Assembly (NCBI GenBank): GCA_963855995.1
Contig: OY979716.1
Location: 123,690,237-123,754,236 of the forward strand
Origin: Muricea muricata
Taxonomy: Eukaryota > Cnidaria > Anthozoa > Malacalcyonacea > Plexauridae
Direction of reading: 5' to 3'
DNA: 64,000 nt
In this document: one piece after another, positions 36,688 to 47,551 of the stretch
How positions within the stretch are numbered: position 1 is the first letter of the stretch
How the letters are laid out: each line of letters begins with the position of its first letter
The notes under the pieces: generated by a model
The model's input: only the letters and a program-made list of their open reading frames with translations
What the model was told of the DNA's origin: nothing
The model's database searches: none
Position numbers and translations under genes: made by a program

Positions 36688-37398
36688 TAGCGGTAGTTGG
36701 TAATTGTATATATATATATATATTAATAAGGTTGGCAACTAAATACAAATTATTACAATTTTACTATCTACAATCTCAAGAATATTGACAAAAAAACATT
36801 GCAAATATACCAGATAACACAAAACAAACTATATAACTATAAAATTTGATATTTTTGCTTGCTTCCTGGTAAGTTTTTTGGTTGCAAACGACTCGAAAAA
36901 TAATGAAAATTTAGCAAAGTGTTGCGTGTTGTTATATATTTTTTGCCGTAACGATGCTGGATGCCATTTACCTGATACTGGTTTTCGCTTCAATTGATGA
37001 AGCAGTGAATTCATTGGCTGCTGAAATTACTGCAATTTTAGCAGCCAATAAACTCAAATGAAATAATTTCAGCAGCCAATGAATTCACTGCTTTGTCATT
37101 TGAAGCGAAAACCAGTATCAGGTAAATGGCATCCAGCATCGTTACGGTGAAAAAAATATAACAACACGCAATGCTTTGCTAAATTTTCATTATTTTTCGA
37201 GTCGTTTGCAACCAAAAAACTTACAAGGAAGCAAGTAAAAATATCAAATTTTATAGTAATGTAGTTTGTTTTGTGTTATCTGGTATATTTTCAATGTTTT
37301 TTGTCGATATTCTTGCGTTGATAGATCGTAAAATTGTAATAATTTGTATTTAGTTGCCAACCTTATTAATATATATATATACAATTATCAACTACCGC
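36688..37398. repeat. 0.7 kb near-perfect palindrome (foldback element)
   Basis: 36690-37036 reads almost identically, inverted, in 37067-37396. Landmarks in both arms are GTTGNTAATTGTATATATA, AAGGTTGGCAACTAAATACA, CGACTCGAAAAATAATGAAA, and AGCAGTGAATTCATTGGCTG at the centre. The spacer is only about 30 bp. It has no coding capacity. It is either a foldback MITE or a palindromic duplication. Palindromes this long are unstable in cloning and assembly, so the structure needs checking. Confidence 0.88.
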
Positions 37399-37950
37399 CA
37401 CGCCACAGACCTCAATATAAAATTGAATGGATCTTGAATTTATCAAAACACTAAAAAATTTTGGGCTTCCTAGGCTTCAATTAGTCCGTTTCATTCTAGG
37501 TGATCTGAAAACACAAAAAAAGTACTGGCACTAGTTGTCAAATAGAAATCCATTTTTCCCATTTTTCGAGCCAAGCTAGCAAATTTTTCATTAAGTATAA
37601 TTTACTTCGGTTACAAATTTTTGGTGGACTTATAATTTCTTTTGCTGAACATGATTACAAAGTTTGAACAAGTTTCATAAAGGAAAACGAAAGATATAAG
37701 TGATTAAAAACAGCAAAATGGATTTTTATTCGGTGGCTAGTTCCAGGCCTTTTACTCACGGTCAGATCAGCTGGTTGACATATATACATCTGGACTGCCT
37801 GCTTGCAAGTGCTTGCATGTTTTTTGACTTAAGTCCTGCGTTATCGATTGTAAGCACGAAAGCTGACGAATGATGACGAATATGAGAGTGTTTGCTAATG
37901 GTGAACATCGCTGACGTGCAAATGAATTACAGCGCAGGCTCTGTTGGAAG
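37399..37950. other. Intergenic, nothing recognised
   Basis: No gene seen. Confidence 0.35.
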
Positions 37951-38153
37951 CAGTGGCGGATCCAGGGTAAGTCAAAATGAATTATAGCAGCTCAATTTTA
38001 AATTCAAAATAACTTTATAACAATGTCATAGGTTATGAATTTCAAAAGAATAAAATCTAACCAATGAAGTTGCTTTGAAGGTATTTTAAAATGTAAATAT
38101 ACCCTAGAATGAGCTGTGGTAGTTTATTTTGACTTACGCTAGATCCGCCACTG
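37951..38153. mobile_element. hAT-type MITE, copy 2
   Basis: Same family as 1290-1498, opposite orientation. TIR CAGTGGCGGATC; flanks GTTGGAAG and GTTGGAAA (7 of 8 bp match) as target duplication. It sits about 55 bp outside the left arm of the HECT/integrase element. Confidence 0.9.
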
Positions 38154-38207
38154 GTTGGAAAAAAAACGTTTAGTTTTGCCATATGGCCGTGTATGGTAGG
38201 CGGAATA

Positions 38208-38575
38208 GTGCAATATTCAAGAACTCATTCGCATTCACTAAATTAACTATTCATAATCAACAGATTGTATTTATATTTAAAAACGTAAATATTCTTATTC
38301 AACAAAACTCTTATTCATATTCAACAAAAATCCAATTCATGCATATTCAACAAAAATCCTATTCATATTCAACAAAAATCTTATTCATATTCAACAAAAA
38401 TCTTATTCATATTCAACAAAAATATTATTCATATTCAACAAAAATCTTATTCATATTCAACAAAAATCTTATTCATATTCAACAAAAATCATTCGCATTC
38501 AACAAAAATCGCATTCACATTCAACAAAAAAAATCGCATTCATATTCAAACATTCACATTCAACAAATCCCAGAA
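38208..38575. repeat. Left inverted arm of the HECT/integrase element
   Basis: Starts GTGCAATATTCAAGAA, then CACTAAATTAACTATTCAT and TTTATATTTAAAAACG, then about nine tandem units of TTCATATTCAACAAAAAT. The inverse of the same string of features occurs at 55566-55816. The HECT-like reading frame starts at 38613, just inside. The open frame across it is repeat-derived. Confidence 0.8.
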
Positions 38576-38612
38576 ACCGTTGCGCGTTTGTCACACTCAA
38601 AGATTTTACAAA

Positions 38613-39519
38613 ATGGCAATTTCCCTTCGCGAAGAAATACGTGCATGTGTACAAGAAGAATTACAAAAAATTGAATGAACTCCTAGTCAAACAAGCAACG
38701 CAAATTTGGTACAACGAACACGTAGCCTAATTGAAGCATCTGCGACATCAGCATCTCGTAATCTAGCCAGAAATGAGTCACTACGTAATAATTAAAGTAG
38801 TAGCAATAGTCCATTGGCATCGACGCCACATTTGTCCAGTAACAAGCGACCTGCACCTGGACATCCTTTGCGATTTACCGGCAAGAAAACAAAGCAGAAA
38901 ACAAACAATACTGTTACACCTCAAATAGTTCCAAAGACAGTTTATCTTATTGACAATGTGGATTCTCAGCATAAATCTGATTACAGTTTGACAGCATTAA
39001 TGATTCTTGTAAAAGGCGAGTGTGACCTTAAATCAGCATATTTGGAAGACGAAATTTGAGCAGAACTTACCAGCTTGTTTGAAGTAAAACTGCTTCTTAT
39101 TACTAAGAAAGATTTCGACTTCGATAGACGTGAAAGAAACATCATTACTACTCCTATTGCAAGGCTGAGCATCAGTGGGATTTTAAACACGTTAAACAGT
39201 TGTGTGGACAAGGCAAACTATATGTTAGACTTAATGTTATTAAAGATATCCTCACTGACAATGAAAAAGCTGCAGATTGTGATCACATTACTGAAATTGA
39301 AAGTATACATGATGATATGGCTGCAAATGTCGATGTTCAAAATGTCAACATTTCATCACCTGTGGTTCATATTGATAGCCAAGAGCCTTCAACTTCGACT
39401 GGTCACTCATTTTTTGATGAAAGTCTGGGTAATCTAAGAATGATTTTCCCAGAAAAAGATGTTGATGTAGTTACAGAGACTCTAATTAGGTATGAAGATC
39501 CAGACATTGCAACACATGC
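38613..39519 (+). pseudogene. HECT-type E3 ligase-like gene, N-terminal part
   Basis: The ATG at 38613 (MAISLREEIRACVQEEL) opens a frame with three nonsense codons (38676 TGA, 38793 TAA, 39057 TGA) and a frameshift near 39170, yet the protein is clearly continuous between them. It contains a Ser-rich N-terminus, a basic KRPAPGHPLRFTGKKTKQK stretch, and an HQWDFKHVKQLCGQGKLYVR block. Just before the break comes a CUE-like segment (LRMIFPEKDVDVVTETLI), a ubiquitin-binding type helix bundle. At 39519 a Ty3/gypsy element is inserted. The frame resumes exactly at 50356-50360 in the same phase. In cnidarians and fish, many-copy HECT proteins of this layout exist. Its position just inside the left inverted arm suggests it is carried by a mobile element. 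Confidence 0.72.
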
Positions 39520-39652
39520 TGTAGTATATTACATGAAGTATTATGGAGTTAAAAAAGCATGTGGACAGTCGGAGAGAATTGTTTTATGTATGACAATAAA
39601 GTTCTTAGCATTGTGTAGTTAAATCCTGTATTTCTGTACGCAAAACATCACA
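39520..39652 (+). repeat. 5' LTR of gypsy element
   Basis: Contains an AATAAA-like polyadenylation signal (ACAATAAAG). Followed by a PBS-like TTCTGGCGATGAGGATTA. Confidence 0.93.
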
Positions 39653-39736
39653 TTCTGGCGATGAGGATTAAAACAACGAACGCATATTTGACAATATACG
39701 GTACGAGATAGATCTGTATTTACTTCCAACGATAAT

Positions 39737-40735
39737 ATGGCCGTATGTTTATCGGGACTACCAGCACCCAAAGAATTCGACACCGTGGGCGAACCTGCCA
39801 CATTACAACAAAGATGGACAATCTGGCGTAGTGAATTCGAACTTTTCTGCGCTGCATCTGGGATAAAAGAAGCCAAGCAGCAACGTGCCTTGCTACTTCA
39901 CCTTGCTGGCACCGGAATACGAGAAATTTTTCGCAGTATGCCCGACGAAAAAAAAGGGGAAGACAAAGACTACAAGAAGGCAATGGATTCCCTAACTGAA
40001 CACTTTCAGCTGAAGAAAAACATTCCACAAGCTCGCCAAACCTTCCTTACTACCACACCAAGACCAGGTGAGCGAATTAACAATTTTGTAACCCGACTAC
40101 AAACCCTTGCTGAGCACTGCGACTATAATGATGAAAAAGATAATCAAATTCGTGATCGTACCCTGACGTTTGTTACTAACAAACAGCTAAAAGCAAAGTT
40201 GTACCAAGAAAGTGACCTCACCTTGAGTAAGTTACTTGAAATCGTTTCTAGTTTTCATGACAAGGAGGCCCTAATCCTCATCCCTGCGAATCCCAATCAA
40301 GCTGTTAATCACCTCAACACCTCTCGACCAGCAACACACAAATTTCAGGGACGGTGTCACAAATGTAACAAAGTGGGACACTTGGCCCGTGATTGTCGAT
40401 GCAGCCAAGGTCATAAATGCACCAAATGTGGCAAAGTTGGCCATTATGCAATCTGCTGCAAATCCAAACCAGCCAGTACCAAAGACTCTAAGCAAAGCCC
40501 TCGACAAGTTCTCAACAAAAAACCACCTCATCATATCAACTCAGTAGAATCAGGCATGAATACACCCAACCATATTCCTGATGATGATGACTATTATGCA
40601 TTCACTGCTGCTGACAATTCTGAGTCCCCCAGCACTGTTCAAGTCTTAATTGAAGATAAGCCCATTGATATAATGGTCGACTCAGGGGCAAGCTGCAACC
40701 TGATATCAAATGAAGTCTTTCAATCTCTGTTTGGG
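39737..40735 (+). pseudogene. Gypsy Gag and start of protease
   Basis: The ATG at 39737 starts a Gag with the capsid-type block TLQQRWTIWRSEFELFCAAS and an ARQTFLTTTPRPGERINNF segment. Two CCHC zinc knuckles follow (CHKCNKVGHLARDC and CTKCGKVGHYAICC), then the aspartic protease active site IMVDSGASCNLIS. Gag packages the RNA and the knuckles bind nucleic acid. The frame breaks at a run of nine G (about 40731-40739), a typical slippage position, and the rest of protease and RT continue in another frame from there. Confidence 0.9.
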
Positions 40736-41738
40736 GGGGGTAGTCTCTGTCACACCTTGTAGTAAACAAGTTTTCCCATATCTTGCAACACAGGCTCTAG
40801 ATCTTGTAGGCAGCTGCACACTAAATGTAAGTGTCCCCCAGACACACACAAGCAAGCATGCTGAATTCTGTATTGTTCCAGGACGAACAGCAACCCTTTT
40901 AGGGCGAGAGTTATCAGAATCCTTAGGCATTCTTACAGTAGGAGTACCTGTTAATAATTGCAACATAAACATGAACCCTCAACCTAATAAGAAAGCTGTT
41001 CTCAGAGCCAAATACCCTAGGGTGTTTCAAGGCTTAGGTAAACTTAAAGGTTTCCAGCTAAAATTACACATCAACCCCAATGTTAAGCCCCTAGCACAAC
41101 CCATACGCAGAATCCCATTTAGTCGTAGGCAAAAACTGAACGAAAAGCTGGGGGAACTTGAGAAACTGGGTGTAATCGAAAAAGTAGACACACCGACCAG
41201 CTGGATCAACCCTCTAGTCGCTGTAGAGAAACCAAATGGAGACGTACGCGTATGTCTCGATATGCGGCAAGCCAACCAAGCCATTCAGAGAGAAAAGCAC
41301 CCCGTTCCAACTGTTGAAGAGACATTGCAAGAGATCTCGAGTGCAAAAGTATTCACAAAACTTGACCTCAACATGGCTTTCCACCAAATCGAATTGCACC
41401 CTGATTCCCGTGACATCACTACCTTTGCGGCACCAGATGGCCTCTATCGATACACCAGACTCCTGTTCGGAGTAAACATGGCTACCGAGAAATTTCAGAA
41501 CCTGATCTGGCAAGTCCTCAAAGACTGCCCTGGTACGCACAACCTTCATGATGACATCCTAGTTGTGGGAAAAGACGAAAGAGAACATGATGCAAATTTA
41601 GAGAAAACCCTGCAAAAGCTTGAAGAGTCCGGACTGACTCTAAACTATGACAAGTGCCTTGTTGGTGTAAATAACATTGCATATATGGGAGACATTCTCT
41701 CAAGTGATGGATTGCAGCTATCTGAAGAAAGGGTATAA
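40736..41738 (+). pseudogene. Gypsy protease end and reverse transcriptase
   Basis: Protease C-terminus, then RT with VRVCLDMRQANQAI, FTKLDLNMAFHQIELHP, a LLFGVNMATEKFQ block and the catalytic box NLHDDILVV. His replaces the usual aromatic of YxDD, as in some Ty3 lineages. The frame is open from 40710 and ends at a TAA (41736) in place of a sense codon, directly before the connection to RNase H, which continues in the same direction from 41739. RT copies the genomic RNA into DNA in the capsid. Confidence 0.9.
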
Positions 41739-43445
41739 GCCATTGCAGAAGCACCAGCACCAAAAAACCAATTTGAAATGAGAAGTTTCCTAGGTTCCAT
41801 ACAATTTTGTGCCAAATTCATTCCCCAGTTTGCCACGATATCCGCTCCTCTTTGGGACCTAACCTCCAAAAATGCAAAATGGCAGTGGGGCTCCAAAGAA
41901 GCAGCAGCATTCTCCCAAATTAAACATTTGTTGACTTGCGCACCGGTCATGGCTTATTACAACCAAAACGCAACAACACGAGTAACCACAGATGCATCAC
42001 CAGTGGGCCTAGGGGCCATCCTTGAACAAGAGCAACCTGATGGTGGATTTCGACCTGTCTATTATGCCAGTCGCAAACTGTCTAAAACTGAACAGCATTA
42101 TTCTCAATTCGAACGAGAAGCCCTCGCTGTGAAGTGGGCATGCGAAAAGTTTTTCCTGTTTCTCTACGGAACCGAATTTGAGATACGGACAGACCATAAA
42201 CCCTTGATCACAGTCCTAGCAGCAAATTCCAAGCCCCCATCTGCTCGAATCGAACGGTGGCTCCTGTATCTGCAGCAATTCCGTTACAAAATCACTCGTA
42301 TACAGGGAAAATACAACTCTGCTGATGTCCTAAGCCGCTTACCAGTTGGCCCTGCCCAATCCAATGACTCCGCAGCAGCTAAAGTTTACGCATGCAGTGT
42401 AGTGAGCGAAGCCGTGCCGTCTGCTCTAGCCGCCAAAGAAGTTGAGCTCGCCTCTGAAAGAGATCCTACCTTAAAATTAATCCGAGATGCCGTTACCAGT
42501 GGAGATTGGAAACATCTATCCGGTACCATGTACAAAGCCATATCTGACGAGATCTGGGTCTTGGGACAAATCGTCATGCGCGGCCATCGTATTATAATAC
42601 CTGAGAGCCTCCGGAAACAGACGTTGTCACTGGCACACGAGGGACATCAGGGCATTGTCCGTATGAAAGCCCGATTAAGAGAAAAGGTATGGTGGCCAAA
42701 CATGAACAAACAGGTTGAACAGCTTGTCAAAGCTTGCTACCAATGCCAATTAGTGGGACCACGACCCAAACCAGAACCTATACGGTCCACAAAGCTACCC
42801 GAAGGCCCTTGGAACGACATTGCAGTGGACCTCCTTGAAATCCCAGCTGGTAACCACCTCTTAGTAGTGATCGACAATTTTTCCCGCTGGCCCGAAGTAG
42901 TGTTGGTCAAGAAGACGGACGCACAACATATAATTACAGCAATGGAAGGCATATTCAGAACACACGGCCTTCCCCAAAGCATCCGAAGTGATAATGGACC
43001 CCCTTTTGCATCAAAAGAGCTCGAAAGCTTCTTAGAACATCTTGGCATCGAACACAGAAAAGGCATACCCTACTGGCCCCAGAGTAACGGCGAAGTTGAG
43101 CGATTCAACCAGACCATCTTGAAAGTCATCCGCATAGCCAATCTTGAAGGAACAAACTGGAGCACTGCGCTCGAGAACTTCCTATTCCAATATCGAACGA
43201 CGCCCCACTCTACGACCGGTTTATCACCAGCCAAACTCCTGATGGGCAGGACCCTTCGTGACAAACTTCCCAAGGTAACAATACCCGAGGACAGAGCAAC
43301 CGAAGCAGAATGGCAACAGCTCCTCAGAGAAAGAGACGCCCTGTATAAACTAACAAAAAGAGTACGCTGACACAAAAAGATCTGCAGAATATAGCATCAT
43401 TCAGGAGGGTGATGAGGTCCTCTTGAAGCAAACACGCGAAAATAA
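41739..43445 (+). pseudogene. Gypsy RNase H and integrase
   Basis: RNase H: VTTDASPVGLGAILEQ, then FEREALAVKWACEKF and IRTDHKPL. Integrase: H2C2 zinc site HEGHQGIVRMK with CYQC, then the catalytic triad in AVDLLEI, RSDNGPPF and NGEVERFNQ. The frame shifts near 43352 and continues in another frame (YADTKRSAEYS, then GDEVLLKQ) up to 43445. There the DNA transposon is inserted with TAA duplication, and the same frame continues at 49826. Confidence 0.92.
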
Positions 43446-43485
43446 TGCACCTATCAATGTTAGCCGGCAGGGGGGGGAGGCCGGG
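43446..43485 (+). repeat. Left TIR (40 bp) of the PHD/TDP-43-N transposon
   Basis: A perfect inverted match to 49786-49825. Confidence 0.95.
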
Positions 43486-43743
43486 AAAACCAGGGGATTT
43501 GATTGAAAATTTTAATTTCTTGTCAAATATCCGACCCAGGGAACTTCTTTCATAGTCAAATATGATCAAATTCCCGCTATTGGAAGAAAGGTGATGACCA
43601 AAAGATTACAGCACGACGTAGAAAACACAAATTTTAATTTCAACTTTATTCCAGATGCTGAGCATTCATATTAAATTACACAGAAACTTCAATATAAAAC
43701 TTGACAAAAATCTTGTGAGTATCATAACAGTGATCCTTTAAAA

Positions 43744-46700
43744 CTACCAATTGCATTCTAAGCACATCCACATCTCTGGTAAACATCCCTCAATTAATCC
43801 TACGCAATCAACATGATGCCAACGCAGGCAGCTATCACACTGTATCCAAGAAACTGTGCATTGTTCATTGTCTAAAACTGGATCTCGCAGGTGACAAATC
43901 ATACAAAGTTCATTGTTCTTATCGCCTTCATCCACTGTTTGTTGCAAGTCACGATTCCCTTGGACCTGTATGTTTTGTGTTTGCTCTTTTTCCTTAGCCT
44001 TTCGCTTTCTTGTTTCTGCTGCTTTCTTAGCTCCTCTTTTCCGGTTTTGATGAATTTGGTGGAGATGCTCGAACCAAAACTTGACTTCTTCTGGAGTAAG
44101 AAGCACCTTTCTCGCTATTTGATGTATAATTTCTTCACTGGGTACAGACTTTGATTCTTGGTAGACTGTAAGAATCACATCTGATGGTGGGGAAGGATTT
44201 CCAACTACACCATTGGAATTATAATGTTCAATAAGCTTGTCAGGCTTCATGAAGTGCCCTGCACAAAGGCCTTTACATTCTTCACACTGTCCTCCGTAAG
44301 GTCTGAGTGGATCGGGTGTGGGTATGGGTACAAACTTCAAATTTGGCCCACTTGAATACCAGCAACGTTGTGGATCACTTCGCTCTCTTTGACACACGGG
44401 ATGAATGCAATTTGGTTGATAGCAACAAAGAAGGTAGAATAAATACTTTGAAGGAAACAATGGATTGCACAGGTGCCTTTGACGTAATTGCCATACTCTT
44501 TCAAACTTTTGGTACATTTCTGCGTGATTTGCTTTCAGTTCCTCCTTTTGTTTCTTCTTGCCTTTGAGAAAAATATTTAACAATTTACTTTCTTGTCTCT
44601 CAGTAGCACTCTCGGCTCCTTTGTACATATGTATTTTTGTTGATGCACAAGGAGCACCATCAACTCTGGAGATATAAACAGCAATTGCCGCTTCTAAGTT
44701 CTTATGCAACAAGCTTTGGTCAATCTGACCGGACTCAGAACGGCACGAGCCATGCAGCGTTGATGGAATGAAAACGTTAGCATGTGCTAACGCCAGACAC
44801 CCATTCTGCAGTTCAACACGGTTAAGGTAACTTCCACCACTGCTCCGAGATGTCACCATGAGAGCTCTAGTACCTTTCTCAAGGTGTCTCAAAGTCCACC
44901 AGTACTGTATTTCTTGGTGAGCTGGACCCTCATCGAAGCTTCCATCGACCCTTATACATTCAACGTCTTTCATATCAGCATTGATTGGATTAGTGAATGC
45001 CGGCTTGATAGTATCTTGTTGCTCCAGGAATCTGAGATCAGCCATGTGCTGTGGAGGGCCTTTTTCGTGAAGTCCTGCAGCCTTCACAACGCCCGCACAT
45101 ATTTCACCAGTTGTTGCTGTTGCTGGGAAGTTGTACGAAGTTGTTTGCAAGGTTGAAGGATAGTTGTTGACGTAATCTGTCCGCGTCGTTAAGGCTTCTT
45201 TTCCTGATACACATAGTGACGCATGGAGTTTGTGAGTGCTCATAGTATCAAGCCGGAATCCGGCTTGATCATCCCTTCCAATATTTGCAATGTTGGTACC
45301 ATCAGTGTACTGGATTTTATTTAGTCCAGAATATAATGCTGAACTCCAGTGACTATCCGGGTTAAAACGAAGGTTGAATCCTTTCCTTGCCCGTCTATGC
45401 ACAACTTTAGCGATTCCCTTATAGCGACCAGCAGAACGCCTTCTCTTATTCCTTGCAATGCACATCTGTACTACACTTCCATATGCAAAATTGCGATTGT
45501 ACTTTTTCTCTAAAAATGCTTTGATGCGTTTGAAAGTTGCCTTTTTTTGAACTTTTCTGTTGCCGTCAAAGGTAACAACGCCAGTCCGCCGCCAGGCATC
45601 AGCACCTGCACCGCACTGGGAAACATACTCTTCTATTGCTTCACCAATTCCGGGACATTCTTGAATTATTTTGCCAACTCGTTTACTGCGTCGTCTTTTA
45701 AGGAATCTTTTTTCCATTATTTTTCTTTTTGCCTCTCTGGTTGCCTTCCTTTTTAAGGACGCTCTCTTCTTTTGAATAAGTAGTCTGCCATTATTGTCAA
45801 AAACATTTGATACCCCGTTCTTCCACACTTCTGCATCACTTGAATCTGAGTCCGAGACTATCATTCCATCTTGAAGATCTGCTTCTTTTTGCGAACTCTT
45901 ATTGACAAGAACGAAAGCTTGTCTGGATTGTTGAAGAAGCATGTTATCTTCTTTACGCAAGCCCGGCACGCTGGGAAGTTGCTCACTAATGGTCAAAAGC
46001 GACTGTTCGATTGTTTCTTTGGGTAGCAATGGGAATTTTTTACTTATGGCCTCCTCGAGTGCAAACCAGTTAAACTTGGTAAGTTTTAAAACATCTAATA
46101 TATCTTCAGATTTTACTTCTGTAATATCTGGCTGCTCGTCCTGATGAGACGTATCATCTCTGGTACACACCATATCATTCTCAACACCAGCATAATGTTC
46201 CTTGCGCTGTTCGGATAACTGACTATCATCATCCTCTTCACTGTCAGACGTGTCGTCGTTGCTCATAGTGTCTTCCAAGCCAAAAGATTCCAAGAGTGCC
46301 CTATCCTTCAGATGTGCAATATTCATTATTGAATCCTTAAGTTCACATGCTTCTTTGTATGCTGATTCTACTGCTTCAACCCTTCTATTCATATTATGAA
46401 AACCGAACACTTTTTGTGCTTTTCCAGCAGACATTCCAGCCGATTTCACAACTGCATACTTTATACGCTCTTTTTCCGCTTCACTTTCAGCAAGGGTGAG
46501 CAAATTTTTCATTTCCTCCTTAGTAACAAAGGATGCGCGATTTCCAGCCGTCTTTCCTATAACCTCATTCAAAAGTGACTGAAACACAGCATAGTTAGTA
46601 CCCGTCTGTTTTTCTACCAAATATATGCAGTAAGTTCCTGCAGTCTTACTACCAATCCCAACTGCAGCAAAAGGCATTTGCAGCAATTTTCTTTTGGCAT

Positions 46701-46983
46701 GATATGATGTATAAGTAACACCTGGGCTGCACATTTCGAATGCACGTTTTAATGTAATGTACCCTTCCTGCTTTACATGCTTGGCAACGCTTAGTTGTAA
46801 ACTACAGTCTTGGCAAGTCTTTGCATGATGTGCTTTGCAAAATAGAGAACGAGCTTCAATATACTGTGCCAAACTTAATCCCTCAAATTTTGAAACGTAA
46901 ACATCATCTCTGATCTGTTCATAATTGGACAAGTTCATGCTTTTCTGGTGTTTATAAATCTCTAGGACGTTTTTCCCTTTCAT
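43744..46983 (-). CDS. Large DDE-like transposase candidate with C-terminal PHD finger
   Basis: A single uninterrupted frame of 1079 residues. Residues 1-240: Cys-rich region (CKAHHAKTCQDCSL at 49-62) and helices. 238-290: acidic. About 380-437 and 510-535: strongly basic, nuclear-localisation-like. 558-745: a probable RNase H-fold core with Asp561 (QYTDGTN), Asp680 (IRVDGSFDEGPAHQE) and Glu724 (LNRVELQNGC) as the best catalytic triad. 850-910: Cys-rich (CCYQPNCIHPVC, CEECKGLCAGH). 958-995: a homeodomain-like helix and basic stretch (TPEEVKFWFEHL, NRKRGAKKA). 1027-1077: PHD finger, C4HC3 with Cys1027/1030/1049/1052, His1057/Cys1060 and Cys1074/1077. A PHD finger could guide insertion by reading histone H3 tails. 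I do not recognise a named superfamily. The D-D-E call is an inference; an upstream 5' exon may exist. Confidence 0.82.
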   Translation of the reverse strand: MKGKNVLEIYKHQKSMNLSNYEQIRDDVYVSKFEGLSLAQYIEARSLFCKAHHAKTCQDCSLQLSVAKHVKQEGYITLKRAFEMCSPGVTYTSYHAKRKLLQMPFAAVGIGSKTAGTYCIYLVEKQTGTNYAVFQSLLNEVIGKTAGNRASFVTKEEMKNLLTLAESEAEKERIKYAVVKSAGMSAGKAQKVFGFHNMNRRVEAVESAYKEACELKDSIMNIAHLKDRALLESFGLEDTMSNDDTSDSEEDDDSQLSEQRKEHYAGVENDMVCTRDDTSHQDEQPDITEVKSEDILDVLKLTKFNWFALEEAISKKFPLLPKETIEQSLLTISEQLPSVPGLRKEDNMLLQQSRQAFVLVNKSSQKEADLQDGMIVSDSDSSDAEVWKNGVSNVFDNNGRLLIQKKRASLKRKATREAKRKIMEKRFLKRRRSKRVGKIIQECPGIGEAIEEYVSQCGAGADAWRRTGVVTFDGNRKVQKKATFKRIKAFLEKKYNRNFAYGSVVQMCIARNKRRRSAGRYKGIAKVVHRRARKGFNLRFNPDSHWSSALYSGLNKIQYTDGTNIANIGRDDQAGFRLDTMSTHKLHASLCVSGKEALTTRTDYVNNYPSTLQTTSYNFPATATTGEICAGVVKAAGLHEKGPPQHMADLRFLEQQDTIKPAFTNPINADMKDVECIRVDGSFDEGPAHQEIQYWWTLRHLEKGTRALMVTSRSSGGSYLNRVELQNGCLALAHANVFIPSTLHGSCRSESGQIDQSLLHKNLEAAIAVYISRVDGAPCASTKIHMYKGAESATERQESKLLNIFLKGKKKQKEELKANHAEMYQKFERVWQLRQRHLCNPLFPSKYLFYLLCCYQPNCIHPVCQRERSDPQRCWYSSGPNLKFVPIPTPDPLRPYGGQCEECKGLCAGHFMKPDKLIEHYNSNGVVGNPSPPSDVILTVYQESKSVPSEEIIHQIARKVLLTPEEVKFWFEHLHQIHQNRKRGAKKAAETRKRKAKEKEQTQNIQVQGNRDLQQTVDEGDKNNELCMICHLRDPVLDNEQCTVSWIQCDSCLRWHHVDCVGLIEGCLPEMWMCLECNW

Positions 46984-47551
46984 ATCATGAAAGGGAGAAA
47001 CCGAAAATCCTGCTTCTCTATGTCTCCAATTTGAGTTTCTATATATAAATAAAAATAAAATTTACCATGTTACTATAAATTACCAACAGAATTTGAACAG
47101 CTAAATAGAATCTGCATCTGCACTTACAATAAAACCAAACAACACAATTAAAAATTTGGCAATAAATCATAACAATCTTCCATTTGATTTAAATGGATTG
47201 TTGAACAATAATAATAGATTGCACAGTACTATTTAGTGCACTCTTGCCCCAATTGCCTCGATTTCATGTGGTTATTTCCTCATATTTTGCAAGTTCAAGG
47301 ATATATTTGTGACTGGGCTCAGTATCAAAGGAAAACATATTTGCACACGAAACATGGAGACACAACCTTCACACGTACTGCCATGCTAAAATAGACAAAC
47401 ATAGAAACGAGACCAATGGGACAAAAGTGCTATAGATTAATTGGCAAAGTAAACAAAACTTGTAAAAATATACAGCAAACGTTTGTGTTAAATGTACCAC
47501 ACCAATTGTTAAAACAAGTTTGTATACTCATTACAGCTATTTTCACAGTGT
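46984..47551. other. Spacer between the two transposon genes
   Basis: AT-rich, no open frame. It probably holds the 3' UTR of the upstream gene and the promoter or 5' UTR of the transposase-like gene. Confidence 0.5.

Noticed and set aside
38290..38520. CRISPR-like look of regularly spaced short repeats
   Set aside because: Eukaryotic context, no unique spacers of constant length, no cas genes; these are subterminal repeats.
38183..38674. Open frame across the left arm, and its mirror at 55562-55819
   Set aside because: Repetitive translation of the TTCATATTCAACAAAAAT array; the matching proteins only reflect inverted arms.
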